The translations under genes were made by a program, and so were the position numbers. 64,000 nucleotides of DNA from Christiangramia lutea (GTDB lineage Bacteria; Bacteroidota; Bacteroidia; Flavobacteriales; Flavobacteriaceae), in contig NZ_JAKVTV010000004.1 of assembly GCF_022489035.1 (NCBI RefSeq), positions 1-64,000 on the forward strand, given 5' to 3'. Below the pieces are notes generated by a model that was not told where the DNA came from, searched no databases, and saw nothing but the letters and a program-made list of their open reading frames with translations. Positions 9,801 through 18,297 of this stretch are shown here, one piece after another. How positions within the stretch are numbered: position 1 is the stretch's first letter; each line of letters starts with the position of its first letter.

Positions 9801-12606
9801 TGGTGAATTGGATGGCGCGATCGATATAAGTGTCACTGGCGGAACTCCGGAATATACTTACCTATGGAGTAATGGTGTAACTACCCAGGATCTTATTGGT
9901 GTAGCCGCAGGACTTTATTCTGTAACTGTTACCGACGCCAATGGCTGTACAGATACGATCGAAAACATAGAAATTGAAGATCCTTCCACCCTTGAAGCAG
10001 AAGTGGTTTCGACTTCTGATGTAAGTTGTAATGGCTTCTCTGATGGAGCTATTGATATTAGTGTAAGCGGCGGAACTCCGGAATATACTTATCTGTGGAA
10101 TACAGGTGCGACTACCCAGGATTTGTCGGGAATCGAGGCAGGTACTTATTCGGTACTTATAACCGATGCGAACGGATGTATTTTTAACCTAAATGACATC
10201 GAGGTAGGAGAACCAGATGAGTTGGTGGCTAGTGTAGAATCTGTTTCTGATGCCAGTTGTAATGGCTTCTCCGATGGTGCTATTGATATTAGTGTGACCG
10301 GCGGAACTCCGGAATATACTTATCTGTGGAATACAGGCGCGACTACCCAGGATTTATCGGGAATCGCGGCAGGCACTTATTCTGTTACTGTAACCGATAC
10401 CAATGGCTGTACTGACACCATAGACGGAATCGAGGTAGGAGAACCAGATGAGTTGGTGGCTAGTGTAGAAACTATTTCTGATGCCAGCTGTAATGGCTTC
10501 TCCGATGGTGCTATTGATATTAGTGTAACCGGCGGAACTCCGGAATATACCTATTTGTGGAATACAGGCGCGACTACCCAGGATTTATCGGGAATCGCGG
10601 CAGGTACCTATTCTGTTACTGTTACTGATGCCAATGGCTGTACTGACACCATAGAAGGTATTGAAGTAGGAGAGCCAGATGAGTTGGTGGCTAGTGTTGA
10701 ATCTGTGACCAATGCGACCTGTAATGGTGAATTGGATGGCGCGATCGGTATAAGTGTCACTGGCGGAACTCCAGAATATACTTACCTATGGAGTAATGGT
10801 GTAACTACCCAGGATCTTAGTGGTGTAGCCGCAGGACTTTATTCTGTAACTGTTACCGACGCCAATGGCTGTACCGATACGATCGAAAACATAGAAATTG
10901 AAGATCCTTCCACCCTTGAAGCAGAAGTGGTTTCGACTTCTGATGTAAGTTGTAATGGCTTCTCTGATGGAGCTATTGATATTAGTGTAAGCGGCGGAAC
11001 TCCGGAATATACCTATCTGTGGAATACAGGTGCGACTATTCAGGATTTATCGGGAATCGAAGCAGGTACTTATTCGGTACTTATAACCGATGCGAACGGG
11101 TGTATTTTTAACCTGAATGACATCGAGATAGGAGAACCAGAATTTCTGGAAGTAGATGTTCAGGTACAGGATATTAGCTGTCCAGGATTTTCAGATGGAA
11201 AAATCACCTTTACAGCTAGTGGAGGAACGGCTCCTTATAGTTCAGATTTAGGTGATTTTAATGTAGATGGAATTTTAGTTCTTGAAAACCTGGGACCTGG
11301 GACTTATGGAAATCTTATTTCAGATGCCAATGGCTGTACAATCGCAGTTGATGACATAATCTTATCTGATCCAGATGAAATTGAGATTCCAGAAATTCAA
11401 ACCACACAGGCTACCTGTATTGCAGATTCTCAAGGTTCTGTAGCGCTAAGTTATAATCCTGTAAGAGAATTCTATTATAGTTATAAGGCAAGTGGAGAGG
11501 AGATCTTCTCAGATTATTTCCTTTACGAGGGGCCAATCCCATTAAGTCCAGGGGCTTATGATTTCAAGGTAAAATATAGTTTAGAAGGATGTGAATCAGA
11601 AGAATTTGAAGTTATTATTTTAATTCCTCCTGCGACTGTCTTTACATTAACACCTGAAATTGTCCAGCCAGACTGTGATACCGGTTTTGGAAGCATAGCC
11701 ATTAGGATTGGAGAAGCAACAGAATTGGATACAGAATTTTTCAACTATACTGTTAGCAGTGGAGGTGTCGATTATTATGATGGGGTAAAACAACCTATTG
11801 GAGGTTTTACCAACCTTCCTCCTGGGGACTACGTGATATTTGGATTGAGTGACAATGAATGCGATTCAGGTAGAATTGAAGTAACCTTAGAAGAGCCAAT
11901 TTGTGAAAACTTTGAAGGTTGTACTTTAGGTTATTGGAAAAATCATACAGATAGATGGGAATGTTATTCAACCTGTACGTTGTACTCCGATGTATTCGGT
12001 GATTCTACACCATCACAACTTCAGGATAAAACCTTACTTGAAGTGCTCAACCAGGGTGGTGGAGGCATCTACAACCTCGGAAGACAGTCGGTGGCTGCTT
12101 TGTTGAATATCTGTAACGGAGACGTGAACTATGAAATTGGTTCGGAAGCTGACTTGATTGCTTATGTTCAAGAGAACTTTAGTAATCCTGGGCCTGCTGG
12201 AAGTTACCTTGACGAATTGAACAACGCTGGTTGTACGCTTGGCGGCTCAAGGGCAACTTCAGAACCATCTGAAGGTTGTGAGTCTACTGAAGATAGTAAA
12301 CCAGGTAAAGGAAACGGAAGAAATAAAAAATCTGTAGCCGGAAACTTCAAGGCTTCTCCTGTACCATTTAATCAAAAATTAACTCTTCAGTATGATTTCG
12401 ATTATACTTCGAAAAATGTGGAGATCCAGGTGTTTGATCTGAATGGTAGACTACTTAGAACTTATAGAGATAAGAAGGTGTCTAAGGGAGATACTAAAGT
12501 GTTGGATATTGATTTTGCTCTAAAAACAAATCAGGTCTATATTATTAGAATGCAGACAGATCGTGAGGTAATTACTAAAAACGTGGTCTCTTCTAAGCGT
12601 AAATAA
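6841..12606 (+). CDS. Giant secreted SprB-repeat protein with type A T9SS sorting domain
   Basis: A 1921-residue predicted cell-surface or secreted protein. A long signal peptide (hydrophobic stretch about 27-42, ending near LGQ) is followed by a unique N-terminal region to about 204. One divergent SprB-type repeat lies at about 205-281, then 15 near-identical 77-residue repeats at 282-1436 and a diverged repeat at about 1437-1510. Each repeat carries a core like GGTPEYTYLW, GTYSVTVTD and NGCT. A Cys-rich module starting TLGYWKNH lies at about 1693-1805. The last 85 residues (about 1837-1921) look like a type A T9SS sorting domain (VFDLNGRLLR and a basic tail). SprB itself is a mobile gliding adhesin of 6497 residues in F. 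johnsoniae. This protein shares the repeat but is much shorter and has a type A tail, so adhesin or matrix roles are only inferred. No PorP/SprF partner is adjacent. Confidence 0.9.
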   Translation: MIMKEVTLFRKIFLNSPKQRTRGALRVSLFTLIAIFSFSNILGQGTPPLPPPGDCVSQDLLVVEARLDAPQCVECEEGDEQSFPLILSINNKTGSFRPTFAFFGTLEVRDAEGNLISSETISGCNDTDGLLPNTITELPYPPIEYTCGTSLKITNLYLAWTDASKVDDDSSKNSCANLTTNTTSQGFLDISPKCGTLGEINVDTPLSGGVSSTDSSCFQFDDGELEALPIGGLAPYTYLWSNGETTKTITGLSPGTYFVTITDSNDCTYDTQGTVGEPTELISTVESVSHVSCNGFSDGAIDISVTGGTPEYTYLWNTGATTQDLSGIAAGTYSVTVTDTNGCTDTIEGIEVGEPDELVASVEAISDVSCKGFSDGAIDISVTGGTPEYTYLWNTGATTQDLSGIAAGTYSVTVTDANGCTDTIDGIEVGEPDELVASVETISDVSCNGFSDGAIDISVSGGTPEYTYLWNIGATTQDLSGIEAGTYSVLITDANGCIFNLNDIEIGEPDELVASVESVSDASCNGFSDGAIDISVTGGTPEYTYLWNTGATTQDLSGIAAGTYSVTVTDANGCTDTIEGIEVGEPDELVASVETISDVSCNGFSDGAIDISVTGGTPEYTYLWNTGATIQELSGIAAGTYSVTVTDANGCTDTIEGIEVGEPDELVASVESVTNATCNGELDGAIDISVTGGTPEYTYLWSNGVTTQDLSGVAAGLYSVTVTDANGCTDTIENIEIEDPSTLEAEVVSTSDVSCNGFSDGAIDISVTGGTPEYTYLWNTGATTQDLSGIEAGTYSVLITDANGCIFNLNDIEVGEPDELVASVESVSDASCNGFSDGAIDISVTGGTPEYTYLWNTGATTQDLSGIAAGTYSVTVTDANGCTDTIEGIEVGEPDELVASVETISDASCNGFSDGAIDISVTGGTPEYTYLWNTGATTQDLSGIAAGTYSVTVTDTNGCTDTIEGIEVGEPDELVASVESVTNATCNGELDGAIDISVTGGTPEYTYLWSNGVTTQDLIGVAAGLYSVTVTDANGCTDTIENIEIEDPSTLEAEVVSTSDVSCNGFSDGAIDISVSGGTPEYTYLWNTGATTQDLSGIEAGTYSVLITDANGCIFNLNDIEVGEPDELVASVESVSDASCNGFSDGAIDISVTGGTPEYTYLWNTGATTQDLSGIAAGTYSVTVTDTNGCTDTIDGIEVGEPDELVASVETISDASCNGFSDGAIDISVTGGTPEYTYLWNTGATTQDLSGIAAGTYSVTVTDANGCTDTIEGIEVGEPDELVASVESVTNATCNGELDGAIGISVTGGTPEYTYLWSNGVTTQDLSGVAAGLYSVTVTDANGCTDTIENIEIEDPSTLEAEVVSTSDVSCNGFSDGAIDISVSGGTPEYTYLWNTGATIQDLSGIEAGTYSVLITDANGCIFNLNDIEIGEPEFLEVDVQVQDISCPGFSDGKITFTASGGTAPYSSDLGDFNVDGILVLENLGPGTYGNLISDANGCTIAVDDIILSDPDEIEIPEIQTTQATCIADSQGSVALSYNPVREFYYSYKASGEEIFSDYFLYEGPIPLSPGAYDFKVKYSLEGCESEEFEVIILIPPATVFTLTPEIVQPDCDTGFGSIAIRIGEATELDTEFFNYTVSSGGVDYYDGVKQPIGGFTNLPPGDYVIFGLSDNECDSGRIEVTLEEPICENFEGCTLGYWKNHTDRWECYSTCTLYSDVFGDSTPSQLQDKTLLEVLNQGGGGIYNLGRQSVAALLNICNGDVNYEIGSEADLIAYVQENFSNPGPAGSYLDELNNAGCTLGGSRATSEPSEGCESTEDSKPGKGNGRNKKSVAGNFKASPVPFNQKLTLQYDFDYTSKNVEIQVFDLNGRLLRTYRDKKVSKGDTKVLDIDFALKTNQVYIIRMQTDREVITKNVVSSKRK
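7684..11148 (+). repeat. Fifteen tandem 231-bp SprB repeats with a 924-bp higher-order unit
   Basis: Exactly 15 in-frame units of 231 bp (77 codons) fill 7684-11148. Units 4-15 form three copies of a four-unit block (A-B-C-D) at 8377-9300, 9301-10224 and 10225-11148, each 924 bp and differing by only scattered bases. Within a block the C unit (starting VASVESVTNATCNGE) and the D unit (starting EAEVVSTSD) are distinct from A and B. Units 1-3 resemble B-, B- and D-type sequence. Confidence 0.95.
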
Positions 12607-12625
12607 AATGTATACTTTAATAATA

Positions 12626-12652
12626 AAAAGAGCAGCCAACGGCTGCTCTTTT
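12626..12652. terminator. Bidirectional terminator between convergent genes
   Basis: A perfect 12-bp stem (12626-12637 with 12641-12652) and a three-base loop lie between the SprB-repeat gene and the convergent acyl-CoA dehydrogenase gene. A-rich and T-rich flanks suit termination in both directions. Confidence 0.88.
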
Positions 12653-12673
12653 GCTATATATAAAAAGAAAATC

Positions 12674-13816
12674 TTAATCTTTTAAGATACTTCTGGAAAT
12701 TACGATCTTCTGGATCTCAGAAGTTCCTTCGTAGATTTGAGTTATTTTTGCATCTCTCATCAATCTTTCTACGTGGTATTCTTTTACATAACCATTTCCT
12801 CCATGTACCTGAACGGCTTCCACGGTCACATCCATGGCGGTTTGCGATGCATGTAGCTTAGCCATAGCTCCGGAAAGATCATAATTATTACCCTGATCTT
12901 TATCCCATGCTGCTCTCATTACCATATGACGGGCAGCCTCAATTTGAGTATGCATGTCGGCTAATTTGAACGCGATCGCCTGGTGGTTACAAATCTCGGT
13001 TCCAAATGCCTTTCTTTGTTTTGAATAATCTTTAGCCAGCTCGTATGCACCGGAGGCAATTCCTAAAGCCTGGGCTGCTATTCCAATTCTTCCTCCGGAA
13101 AGTGTTTTCATCGCGAATTTGAATCCGAAGCCGTCCTCTCCAATTCTATTTTCTTTAGGAACTTTTACATCATTAAAGTTTAAAGAATGAGTATCACTAC
13201 CTCTAATTCCTAGTTTTTGTTCTTTTGGACCAATTTCAAAACCTTCCCAGCCTTTTTCAACAATAAAGGCATTAATTCCTTTATGTTTTTTCTCCTTATC
13301 GGTTTGCGCGATCACAAGAAAGTAATCGGCAGAGCTACCGTTGGTGATCCAGTTCTTGGTACCGTTAAGTACATAATGGTCACCTTTATCTATAGCGGTG
13401 GTTTTTTGAGAAGTAGCATCACTTCCTGCTTCTGGTTCAGATAAACAAAAAGCACCAAGTTTTTCTCCGGTAGTAAGTTTAGAAAGGTATTTTTTCTTTT
13501 GCTCCTCGTTTCCGAAAGTATCAAGCCCCCAGCAAACTAAGGAATTATTTACAGAGACCATAACTGAAGCCGATGCATCGATCTTCGATAGCTCCTCCAT
13601 GGCCAGGATGTAGGAAATGGTATCCATTCCGCCACCGCCATATTCCGGTGAGGCCATCATTCCTAAAAATCCAAGGTCACCCATTTTTTTAACAAGTTCC
13701 TTTGGAAATTCCTGCTTTTCGTCTCTTTCGATCACCCCCGGCAATAATTCCGTTTTAGCGAAATCACGGGCGGCATCACGAATCATTATATGTTCTTCTG
13801 TAAGTTTAAAATCCAT
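12674..13816 (-). CDS. Acyl-CoA dehydrogenase
   Basis: FAD-dependent enzyme that oxidises an acyl-CoA to the trans-2-enoyl-CoA. The 380 residues are the typical short/medium-chain length. Visible motifs are CLSEPEAGSDA (flavin and substrate contacts), the IGIAAQALGIA helix and the C-terminal IYEGTSEIQ, where Glu363 is the expected catalytic base. It is monocistronic, with a terminator behind it and a good promoter at 13854-13884. Substrate chain length or branching cannot be read from the sequence; butyryl- and isovaleryl-type dehydrogenases are both possible. Confidence 0.95.
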   Translation of the reverse strand: MDFKLTEEHIMIRDAARDFAKTELLPGVIERDEKQEFPKELVKKMGDLGFLGMMASPEYGGGGMDTISYILAMEELSKIDASASVMVSVNNSLVCWGLDTFGNEEQKKKYLSKLTTGEKLGAFCLSEPEAGSDATSQKTTAIDKGDHYVLNGTKNWITNGSSADYFLVIAQTDKEKKHKGINAFIVEKGWEGFEIGPKEQKLGIRGSDTHSLNFNDVKVPKENRIGEDGFGFKFAMKTLSGGRIGIAAQALGIASGAYELAKDYSKQRKAFGTEICNHQAIAFKLADMHTQIEAARHMVMRAAWDKDQGNNYDLSGAMAKLHASQTAMDVTVEAVQVHGGNGYVKEYHVERLMRDAKITQIYEGTSEIQKIVISRSILKD

Positions 13817-13853
13817 TTGAAAAGAAATTTATAAAAAACTAATTTTTGGACGG

Positions 13854-13884
13854 CAAAGATAGCTTTTTGATACCTATTTTTCAA
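13854..13884 (-). promoter_or_regulatory. Bacteroidetes-type promoter for the acyl-CoA dehydrogenase gene
   Basis: Read on the minus strand, TTG (13884-13882), a 20-bp spacer and TATCTTTG (13861-13854) match the Bacteroidetes -33/-7 consensus. The start codon is about 37 bp downstream of the -7 box. Confidence 0.72.
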
Positions 13885-13908
13885 TTGATATTAAGTATTT
13901 TTACGAAT

Positions 13909-14973
13909 ATGGAAAAAACTGAATACAGAGTTGTAGGAGTCATGTCTGGAACATCCCTGGATGGTATAGACCTTGTATTTGTTGAACTTGATTTTGAAAA
14001 AGATGTAGAATTTTCCATCATTGCTTCAGAAACTTATCCTTATTCTTCTGATTGGCGTACATCATTGAACGATGCAATTAACCTGGAAGCAATAGAGCTT
14101 AATAAACTGGATAATGATTATACAGATTATCTGTCTGAAGTGATCCTTGATTTTATTCAAAAGAATGATATAGATCTTTTAGATGCAGTATGTAGTCATG
14201 GCCACACTATAAAACATAGACCAGAAAAAGGTATCACTTTGCAAATAGGAAATCTTCCTAAACTGGCGAAAACCTTAAATATACCCGTGGTTTGCGATTT
14301 CAGGGTACAGGATGTTGAACTGGGTGGACAGGGAGCTCCTTTAGTTCCTATTGGTGACAGACTTCTTTTTGGAGACTATAAATATTGCATCAACCTGGGA
14401 GGATTTGCCAATGTTTCCATGGAATCCGGTTCCGGAAGAGTCGCTTTTGATATTTCCCCGGTGAATACTGTTTTTAATCATTATATGCGGAAACTTGGGA
14501 AAGAATATGATAAGGATGGTAAGCTCGCCAGGTCTGGTGAAGTCAATGTAGAAATGTTACAGGAACTTAACTCATTGAAATTCTATAAAAAGGAACCTCC
14601 AAGGTCATTAGGCATTGAATGGGTGAATTCCCTAATACTTCCGCTTATTGATAGCTGTGAACTTGAAATAAAAGATATTCTTCGAACTTTCGTTGAACAT
14701 GTTGCTATCCAGATCGCATCATGCCTCGATAATGAATCTTCCTCAGGGGTTTTGGTTACCGGAGGTGGGGCATTTAATGGTTTTCTAATTGAACGCATTA
14801 AAGCGCATTCGGCCTGTGATTTCATTATTCCGGAGAAAAAGCTGATCGATTTCAAAGAGGCACTAATATTTGCCTTACTTGGAGTCCTTAAATTAAGAGA
14901 CGAGGTCAATGTGCTTAGTTCTGTTACGGGTGCAAAAATTGACCATTCTTCAGGCAGGATTTATGAACCCTGA
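13909..14973 (+). CDS. anmK: Anhydro-N-acetylmuramic acid kinase
   Basis: AnmK opens the 1,6-anhydro ring of anhydroMurNAc and phosphorylates it to MurNAc-6-phosphate in peptidoglycan recycling. The trimmed protein is 354 residues. GVMSGTSLDGID (10-21) is the family's N-terminal ATPase motif, and TGGGAFNGFLIERI near the C-terminus is the adenosine-side motif. An in-frame ATG at 13846 would add 21 residues before the conserved start. I prefer 13909 because the family starts a few residues before GVMSGTS. A MurNAc-6-P etherase gene is not next to it. Confidence 0.94.
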   Translation: MEKTEYRVVGVMSGTSLDGIDLVFVELDFEKDVEFSIIASETYPYSSDWRTSLNDAINLEAIELNKLDNDYTDYLSEVILDFIQKNDIDLLDAVCSHGHTIKHRPEKGITLQIGNLPKLAKTLNIPVVCDFRVQDVELGGQGAPLVPIGDRLLFGDYKYCINLGGFANVSMESGSGRVAFDISPVNTVFNHYMRKLGKEYDKDGKLARSGEVNVEMLQELNSLKFYKKEPPRSLGIEWVNSLILPLIDSCELEIKDILRTFVEHVAIQIASCLDNESSSGVLVTGGGAFNGFLIERIKAHSACDFIIPEKKLIDFKEALIFALLGVLKLRDEVNVLSSVTGAKIDHSSGRIYEP

Positions 14974-15012
14974 AAATTTTGCCAAATTCCAAATCTAGGC
15001 TGCTTAGTTTTT

Positions 15013-15020
15013 TATATTTG
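15013..15020 (+). promoter_or_regulatory. -7 box of the amino-acid dehydrogenase promoter
   Basis: TATATTTG is an exact match to TAnnTTTG, 18 bp before the ATG at 15039. I see no good -33 element at 17-21 bp. Its position inside the upstream reading-frame extension supports the 15039 start. Confidence 0.5.
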
Positions 15021-15038
15021 CTGCAAAATATTCCAAAA

Positions 15039-16265
15039 ATGAAAGAATTACTCAAAGTATACGAGAATAAAGAACCCGAAATTGTATTTAACTGGAAAGA
15101 TTCTGAAACTGAGGCTGAAGGCTGGACAGTAATTAACTCTCTTAGAGGTGGGGCTGCCGGTGGAGGGACCAGGATGAGAGTAGGATTAGATCAGAATGAA
15201 GTGCTTTCCCTGGCCAAAACCATGGAGGTGAAATTTACAGTTTCTGGACCCCCAATTGGTGGAGCAAAATCTGGAATAAATTTCGATCCGGCAGATCCTC
15301 GCAAAAAGGGAGTTCTGGAACGTTGGTATAAAGCAGTTTCTCCACTTCTGAAAAGTTACTACGGAACTGGAGGCGACCTAAATGTTGATGAAATTAATGA
15401 AGTGATCCCTATTACTGAAGATTGTGGTGTTTGGCATCCGCAGGAAGGAGTATTTAATGGTCATTTTCAACCAACCGAAGCAGATAAGATCAATAGAATT
15501 GGGCAGCTGAGACAGGGTGTGATCAAAGTACTTGAAAATACTCATTTTTCACCGGATGTAAGCCGCAAGTATACCGTGGCAGATATGATCACTGGTTACG
15601 GGGTAGCTGAAGCGGTACACCATTATTATGAAATTTATGGTGGCGATATTAAAGGAAAAAAGGCGATCGTTCAGGGATTTGGTAATGTAGGTTCTGCAGC
15701 TGCTTACTATCTTGCTCAAATGGGAGCGAAGATCGTTGGGATCATTGACCGTGCTGGGGGATTGATCAACGAGGAAGGATTCAGTTTTGAGGAAATAAAA
15801 GAAATGTTCCTGAATAAAGATGGAAATTCTTTAAGACATGACGATGTAATTCCTTTTGAAGAAGTAAATGAAAAGGTTTGGAAACTGGATGCTGAAATTT
15901 TTGCTCCCTGTGCAGCTTCAAGACTGATTTCAAAGGAACAGATCACCAATCTTATCGATCGAAAACTTGAGGTAATTTCATGTGGTGCAAATGTTCCTTT
16001 CGCCGATAAAGAAATTTTCTTCGGCCCTATCATGGAATATACCGATGATCGAGTTAGCCTGATCCCAGATTTTATTTCCAACTGCGGGATGGCCAGGGTT
16101 TTTGCCTACTTTATGGAAAGAAGGGTTCAGATGACCGATGAAGCGATCTTCAACGACACCTCCATGACCATAAAGAATGCTATTCAGAATACTTTCGATA
16201 ACAACAGCAGTAAGACCAATATTAGTAAAACAGCTTTCGAAGTTGCTCTAAAACAGCTTGTTTAA
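15039..16265 (+). CDS. Glu/Leu/Phe/Val dehydrogenase family protein
   Basis: NAD(P)-dependent amino-acid dehydrogenase that interconverts an amino acid with its 2-oxo acid and ammonia. It is 408 residues from the chosen start. Lys65 and Lys77 (PIGGAKSGI) are the conserved substrate and catalytic lysines, the Asp of YGTGGDLNVDE (113) is the expected proton shuttle, and GFGNVG at 213-218 is the Rossmann dinucleotide loop. The protein is shorter than classical hexameric glutamate dehydrogenase, so the substrate could be glutamate or a branched-chain or aromatic amino acid. An in-frame ATG at 14979 is rejected because a good -7 box lies downstream of it. Confidence 0.9.
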   Translation: MKELLKVYENKEPEIVFNWKDSETEAEGWTVINSLRGGAAGGGTRMRVGLDQNEVLSLAKTMEVKFTVSGPPIGGAKSGINFDPADPRKKGVLERWYKAVSPLLKSYYGTGGDLNVDEINEVIPITEDCGVWHPQEGVFNGHFQPTEADKINRIGQLRQGVIKVLENTHFSPDVSRKYTVADMITGYGVAEAVHHYYEIYGGDIKGKKAIVQGFGNVGSAAAYYLAQMGAKIVGIIDRAGGLINEEGFSFEEIKEMFLNKDGNSLRHDDVIPFEEVNEKVWKLDAEIFAPCAASRLISKEQITNLIDRKLEVISCGANVPFADKEIFFGPIMEYTDDRVSLIPDFISNCGMARVFAYFMERRVQMTDEAIFNDTSMTIKNAIQNTFDNNSSKTNISKTAFEVALKQLV

Positions 16266-16378
16266 AAGTTTGTGTAAACATTTTATGAAGGCAGGTAAAA
16301 CAAGACTACCTATTAATTAAATTTGGTTTACAATTAAAATCGCGAAAGCACGTTACATTAAAAAACCCATTTATACCT

Positions 16379-17080
16379 ATGCTTAACTTTTTACAGGAGG
16401 ACGAGGTGGTAGATGCTGCTCAGGCAGCAGAGCCGGTCGTAGAAGAAAAGACATTATCCCTTTTCGATCTTATGTTTAGTGGTGGTCTTGGCGGCCAGAT
16501 CATCATCATTATTCTTTTCATTCTATTGTTTGCTGCGGTCTATATTTATTTTGAAAGACTTTTTGCGATAAAAGCAGCTAGTAAAGTCGATAAAAACTTT
16601 ATGCTGCAAATTAAGGACAGCGTTCTTAATGGGAATATTGAATCTGCAAAGATGCGATGCGCTCAGAGTGATTCCCCGGTGGCAAGACTTACTGAAAAAG
16701 GTATTTCAAGGATTGGTAGTCCACTGGAAGATATCAATACCGCTATTGAAAATGCTGGTCGTCTTGAGGTATATAAACTGGAGAAGAATGTGAGTATTCT
16801 GGCTACAGTGGCTGGTGCCGCACCTATGATCGGGTTCCTAGGAACTGTGATTGGTATGGTGCTTGCTTTCCATGAACTGGCTACAAGTAGTGGTCAGGCT
16901 CAAATGGGTGCTCTTGCAGAAGGTATTTATACAGCCATGACAACTACGGTTGCAGGTTTGATAGTGGGTATTATCGCTTATATAGGTTATAATCACCTGG
17001 TTGTAAAAACCGATAAGGTGGTTCATCAAATGGAAGCTACCGCAGTAGATTTCCTTGACCTTTTAAACGAACCTGCTTAA
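16379..17080 (+). CDS. exbB: MotA/TolQ/ExbB-type proton channel
   Basis: Inner-membrane channel subunit that, with ExbD, uses proton-motive force to power TonB. The 233 residues show three membrane spans, at about 40-58, 129-150 and 172-194, with the conserved MIGFLGTVIGM and TTTVAGLIVG segments. An acidic N-terminal tail of about 25 residues precedes span 1. It is the first gene of exbB-exbD-tonB-folC; the next gene starts 1 bp after its stop. A TolQ role is possible by family, but the TonB-like gene in the operon favours ExbB. Confidence 0.93.
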   Translation: MLNFLQEDEVVDAAQAAEPVVEEKTLSLFDLMFSGGLGGQIIIIILFILLFAAVYIYFERLFAIKAASKVDKNFMLQIKDSVLNGNIESAKMRCAQSDSPVARLTEKGISRIGSPLEDINTAIENAGRLEVYKLEKNVSILATVAGAAPMIGFLGTVIGMVLAFHELATSSGQAQMGALAEGIYTAMTTTVAGLIVGIIAYIGYNHLVVKTDKVVHQMEATAVDFLDLLNEPA

Positions 17081-17081
17081 T

Positions 17082-17474
17082 ATGAATTTAAGAGGAAGAA
17101 ATAAAATAAGCCCTGAGTTTAGCATGAGCTCGATGACAGATGTGGTTTTCCTGCTGCTCATCTTTTTCATGCTAACCTCTCCGGTGATCACTCCTGAAGC
17201 TTTGGATCTTATCCTGCCGAAGGCGAAAGGTAAGACTACCAGTAAGCAAACACTTTCGGTAAGTATTACCAAGGATCTACAGGTGTACATAAACAGCGAA
17301 AGAATTAGTAATAGCGCTTTGGAATCTACTTTGAAAAGCCGACTTGCTGGAGAAGAGAATCCTACTATTATACTACGAGCTGAAGAAGGAGTACCGATTG
17401 AAAAAGCGGTAAATGTAATGGACATCGCCAACAGGAACAGTTATAAGATCGTTCTGGCGGTAAAACCTGAATAA
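17082..17474 (+). CDS. exbD: ExbD/TolR family protein
   Basis: A 130-residue single-span protein of the energy-transducing complex. The N-terminal transmembrane helix (about 20-35) starts with Asp20 in the SSMTDVVFLLL motif, the expected proton-carrying residue. The C-terminal periplasmic domain is of normal size. It sits between exbB and the tonB-like gene with gaps of 1 bp, so coupled translation is likely. Confidence 0.93.
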   Translation: MNLRGRNKISPEFSMSSMTDVVFLLLIFFMLTSPVITPEALDLILPKAKGKTTSKQTLSVSITKDLQVYINSERISNSALESTLKSRLAGEENPTIILRAEEGVPIEKAVNVMDIANRNSYKIVLAVKPE

Positions 17475-17475
17475 T

Positions 17476-18297
17476 ATGTCTTTGCTGGAAACTAAACATG
17501 AGAAGAAGTCCTTTACGATCACGGTAGTATTACATGTGATCCTTATTCTTCTTTTGATCTTTTTCGGCCTTACCTATTTAGATCCACCGCCTGAAAGTGG
17601 TATTGCCATAAATTTTGGAACTTCTGAAGTTGGATCGGGAAATGAACAGCCTAAAGAGCCTGTAAAATCGGCGCCAAAAAAAGTTGCTGCACAACCTGTG
17701 AAATCTGAACCTGTGATCGAAAAAGAGGTGGTTACCCAGGATATCGAGGAAGCACCGGTTATCGAAAAAAAGAAAAAGGAGCCTACGCCGGTAGAAACTA
17801 AGCAACCTGAACCTAAACCAGATCCTAAACCCGTTAAAAAGCCCGATCCGAAACCTGACAAATCTACCAATGATGCCTTAAGTAGTATTCTTAATGGTCC
17901 AGAAAAATCTGGAACAGCTACTGGCGGAGAAGGCAATGATAATCAGGCCGGGGATATAGGAAGTCCGGACGGTGACCCTAATGCCAGTTCATACTATGGT
18001 CAGGGTGCTGGATTGGATGGAGATGGAAATTACAGGCTGGGAGGAAGAAAAGCCTTGAATAAGGAGAAATTTGTTCAGGATTGTAATGAATCGGGGATCG
18101 TTGTTGTGAAGATCGTGGTAGACCAGTCGGGAAGAGTAATAAGCGCACAACCGGGAATGAAAGGAACTACCAATAGCGCTGCGTGTCTTACCGGTCCTGC
18201 AAAAAGAGCTGCTTTGGCTACCAGATTCAATAGTGACTCCAATGCGCCTTCAAAACAGGTAGGAACAATTATCTACGACTTTAAACTTACCGAATAG
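17476..18297 (+). CDS. tonB: TonB-like energy transducer
   Basis: A 273-residue protein with one N-terminal membrane anchor (about 12-35), then a Pro/Lys/Glu-rich periplasm-spanning stretch (about 55-120, with repeated PKPDPKP-type sequence), a Gly/Asp-rich linker and a C-terminal TonB-type domain (VVVKIVVDQSGRV). It should relay energy from ExbBD to TonB-dependent outer-membrane receptors. The terminal domain is diverged, so which receptors it serves is unknown. The stop codon directly abuts the folC start. Confidence 0.87.
   Translation: MSLLETKHEKKSFTITVVLHVILILLLIFFGLTYLDPPPESGIAINFGTSEVGSGNEQPKEPVKSAPKKVAAQPVKSEPVIEKEVVTQDIEEAPVIEKKKKEPTPVETKQPEPKPDPKPVKKPDPKPDKSTNDALSSILNGPEKSGTATGGEGNDNQAGDIGSPDGDPNASSYYGQGAGLDGDGNYRLGGRKALNKEKFVQDCNESGIVVVKIVVDQSGRVISAQPGMKGTTNSAACLTGPAKRAALATRFNSDSNAPSKQVGTIIYDFKLTE

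Noticed and set aside
7684-11148. CRISPR-like or other DNA-level repeat array
   Set aside because: Units are 231 bp, in frame, coding, and contiguous without spacers. They are protein repeats.
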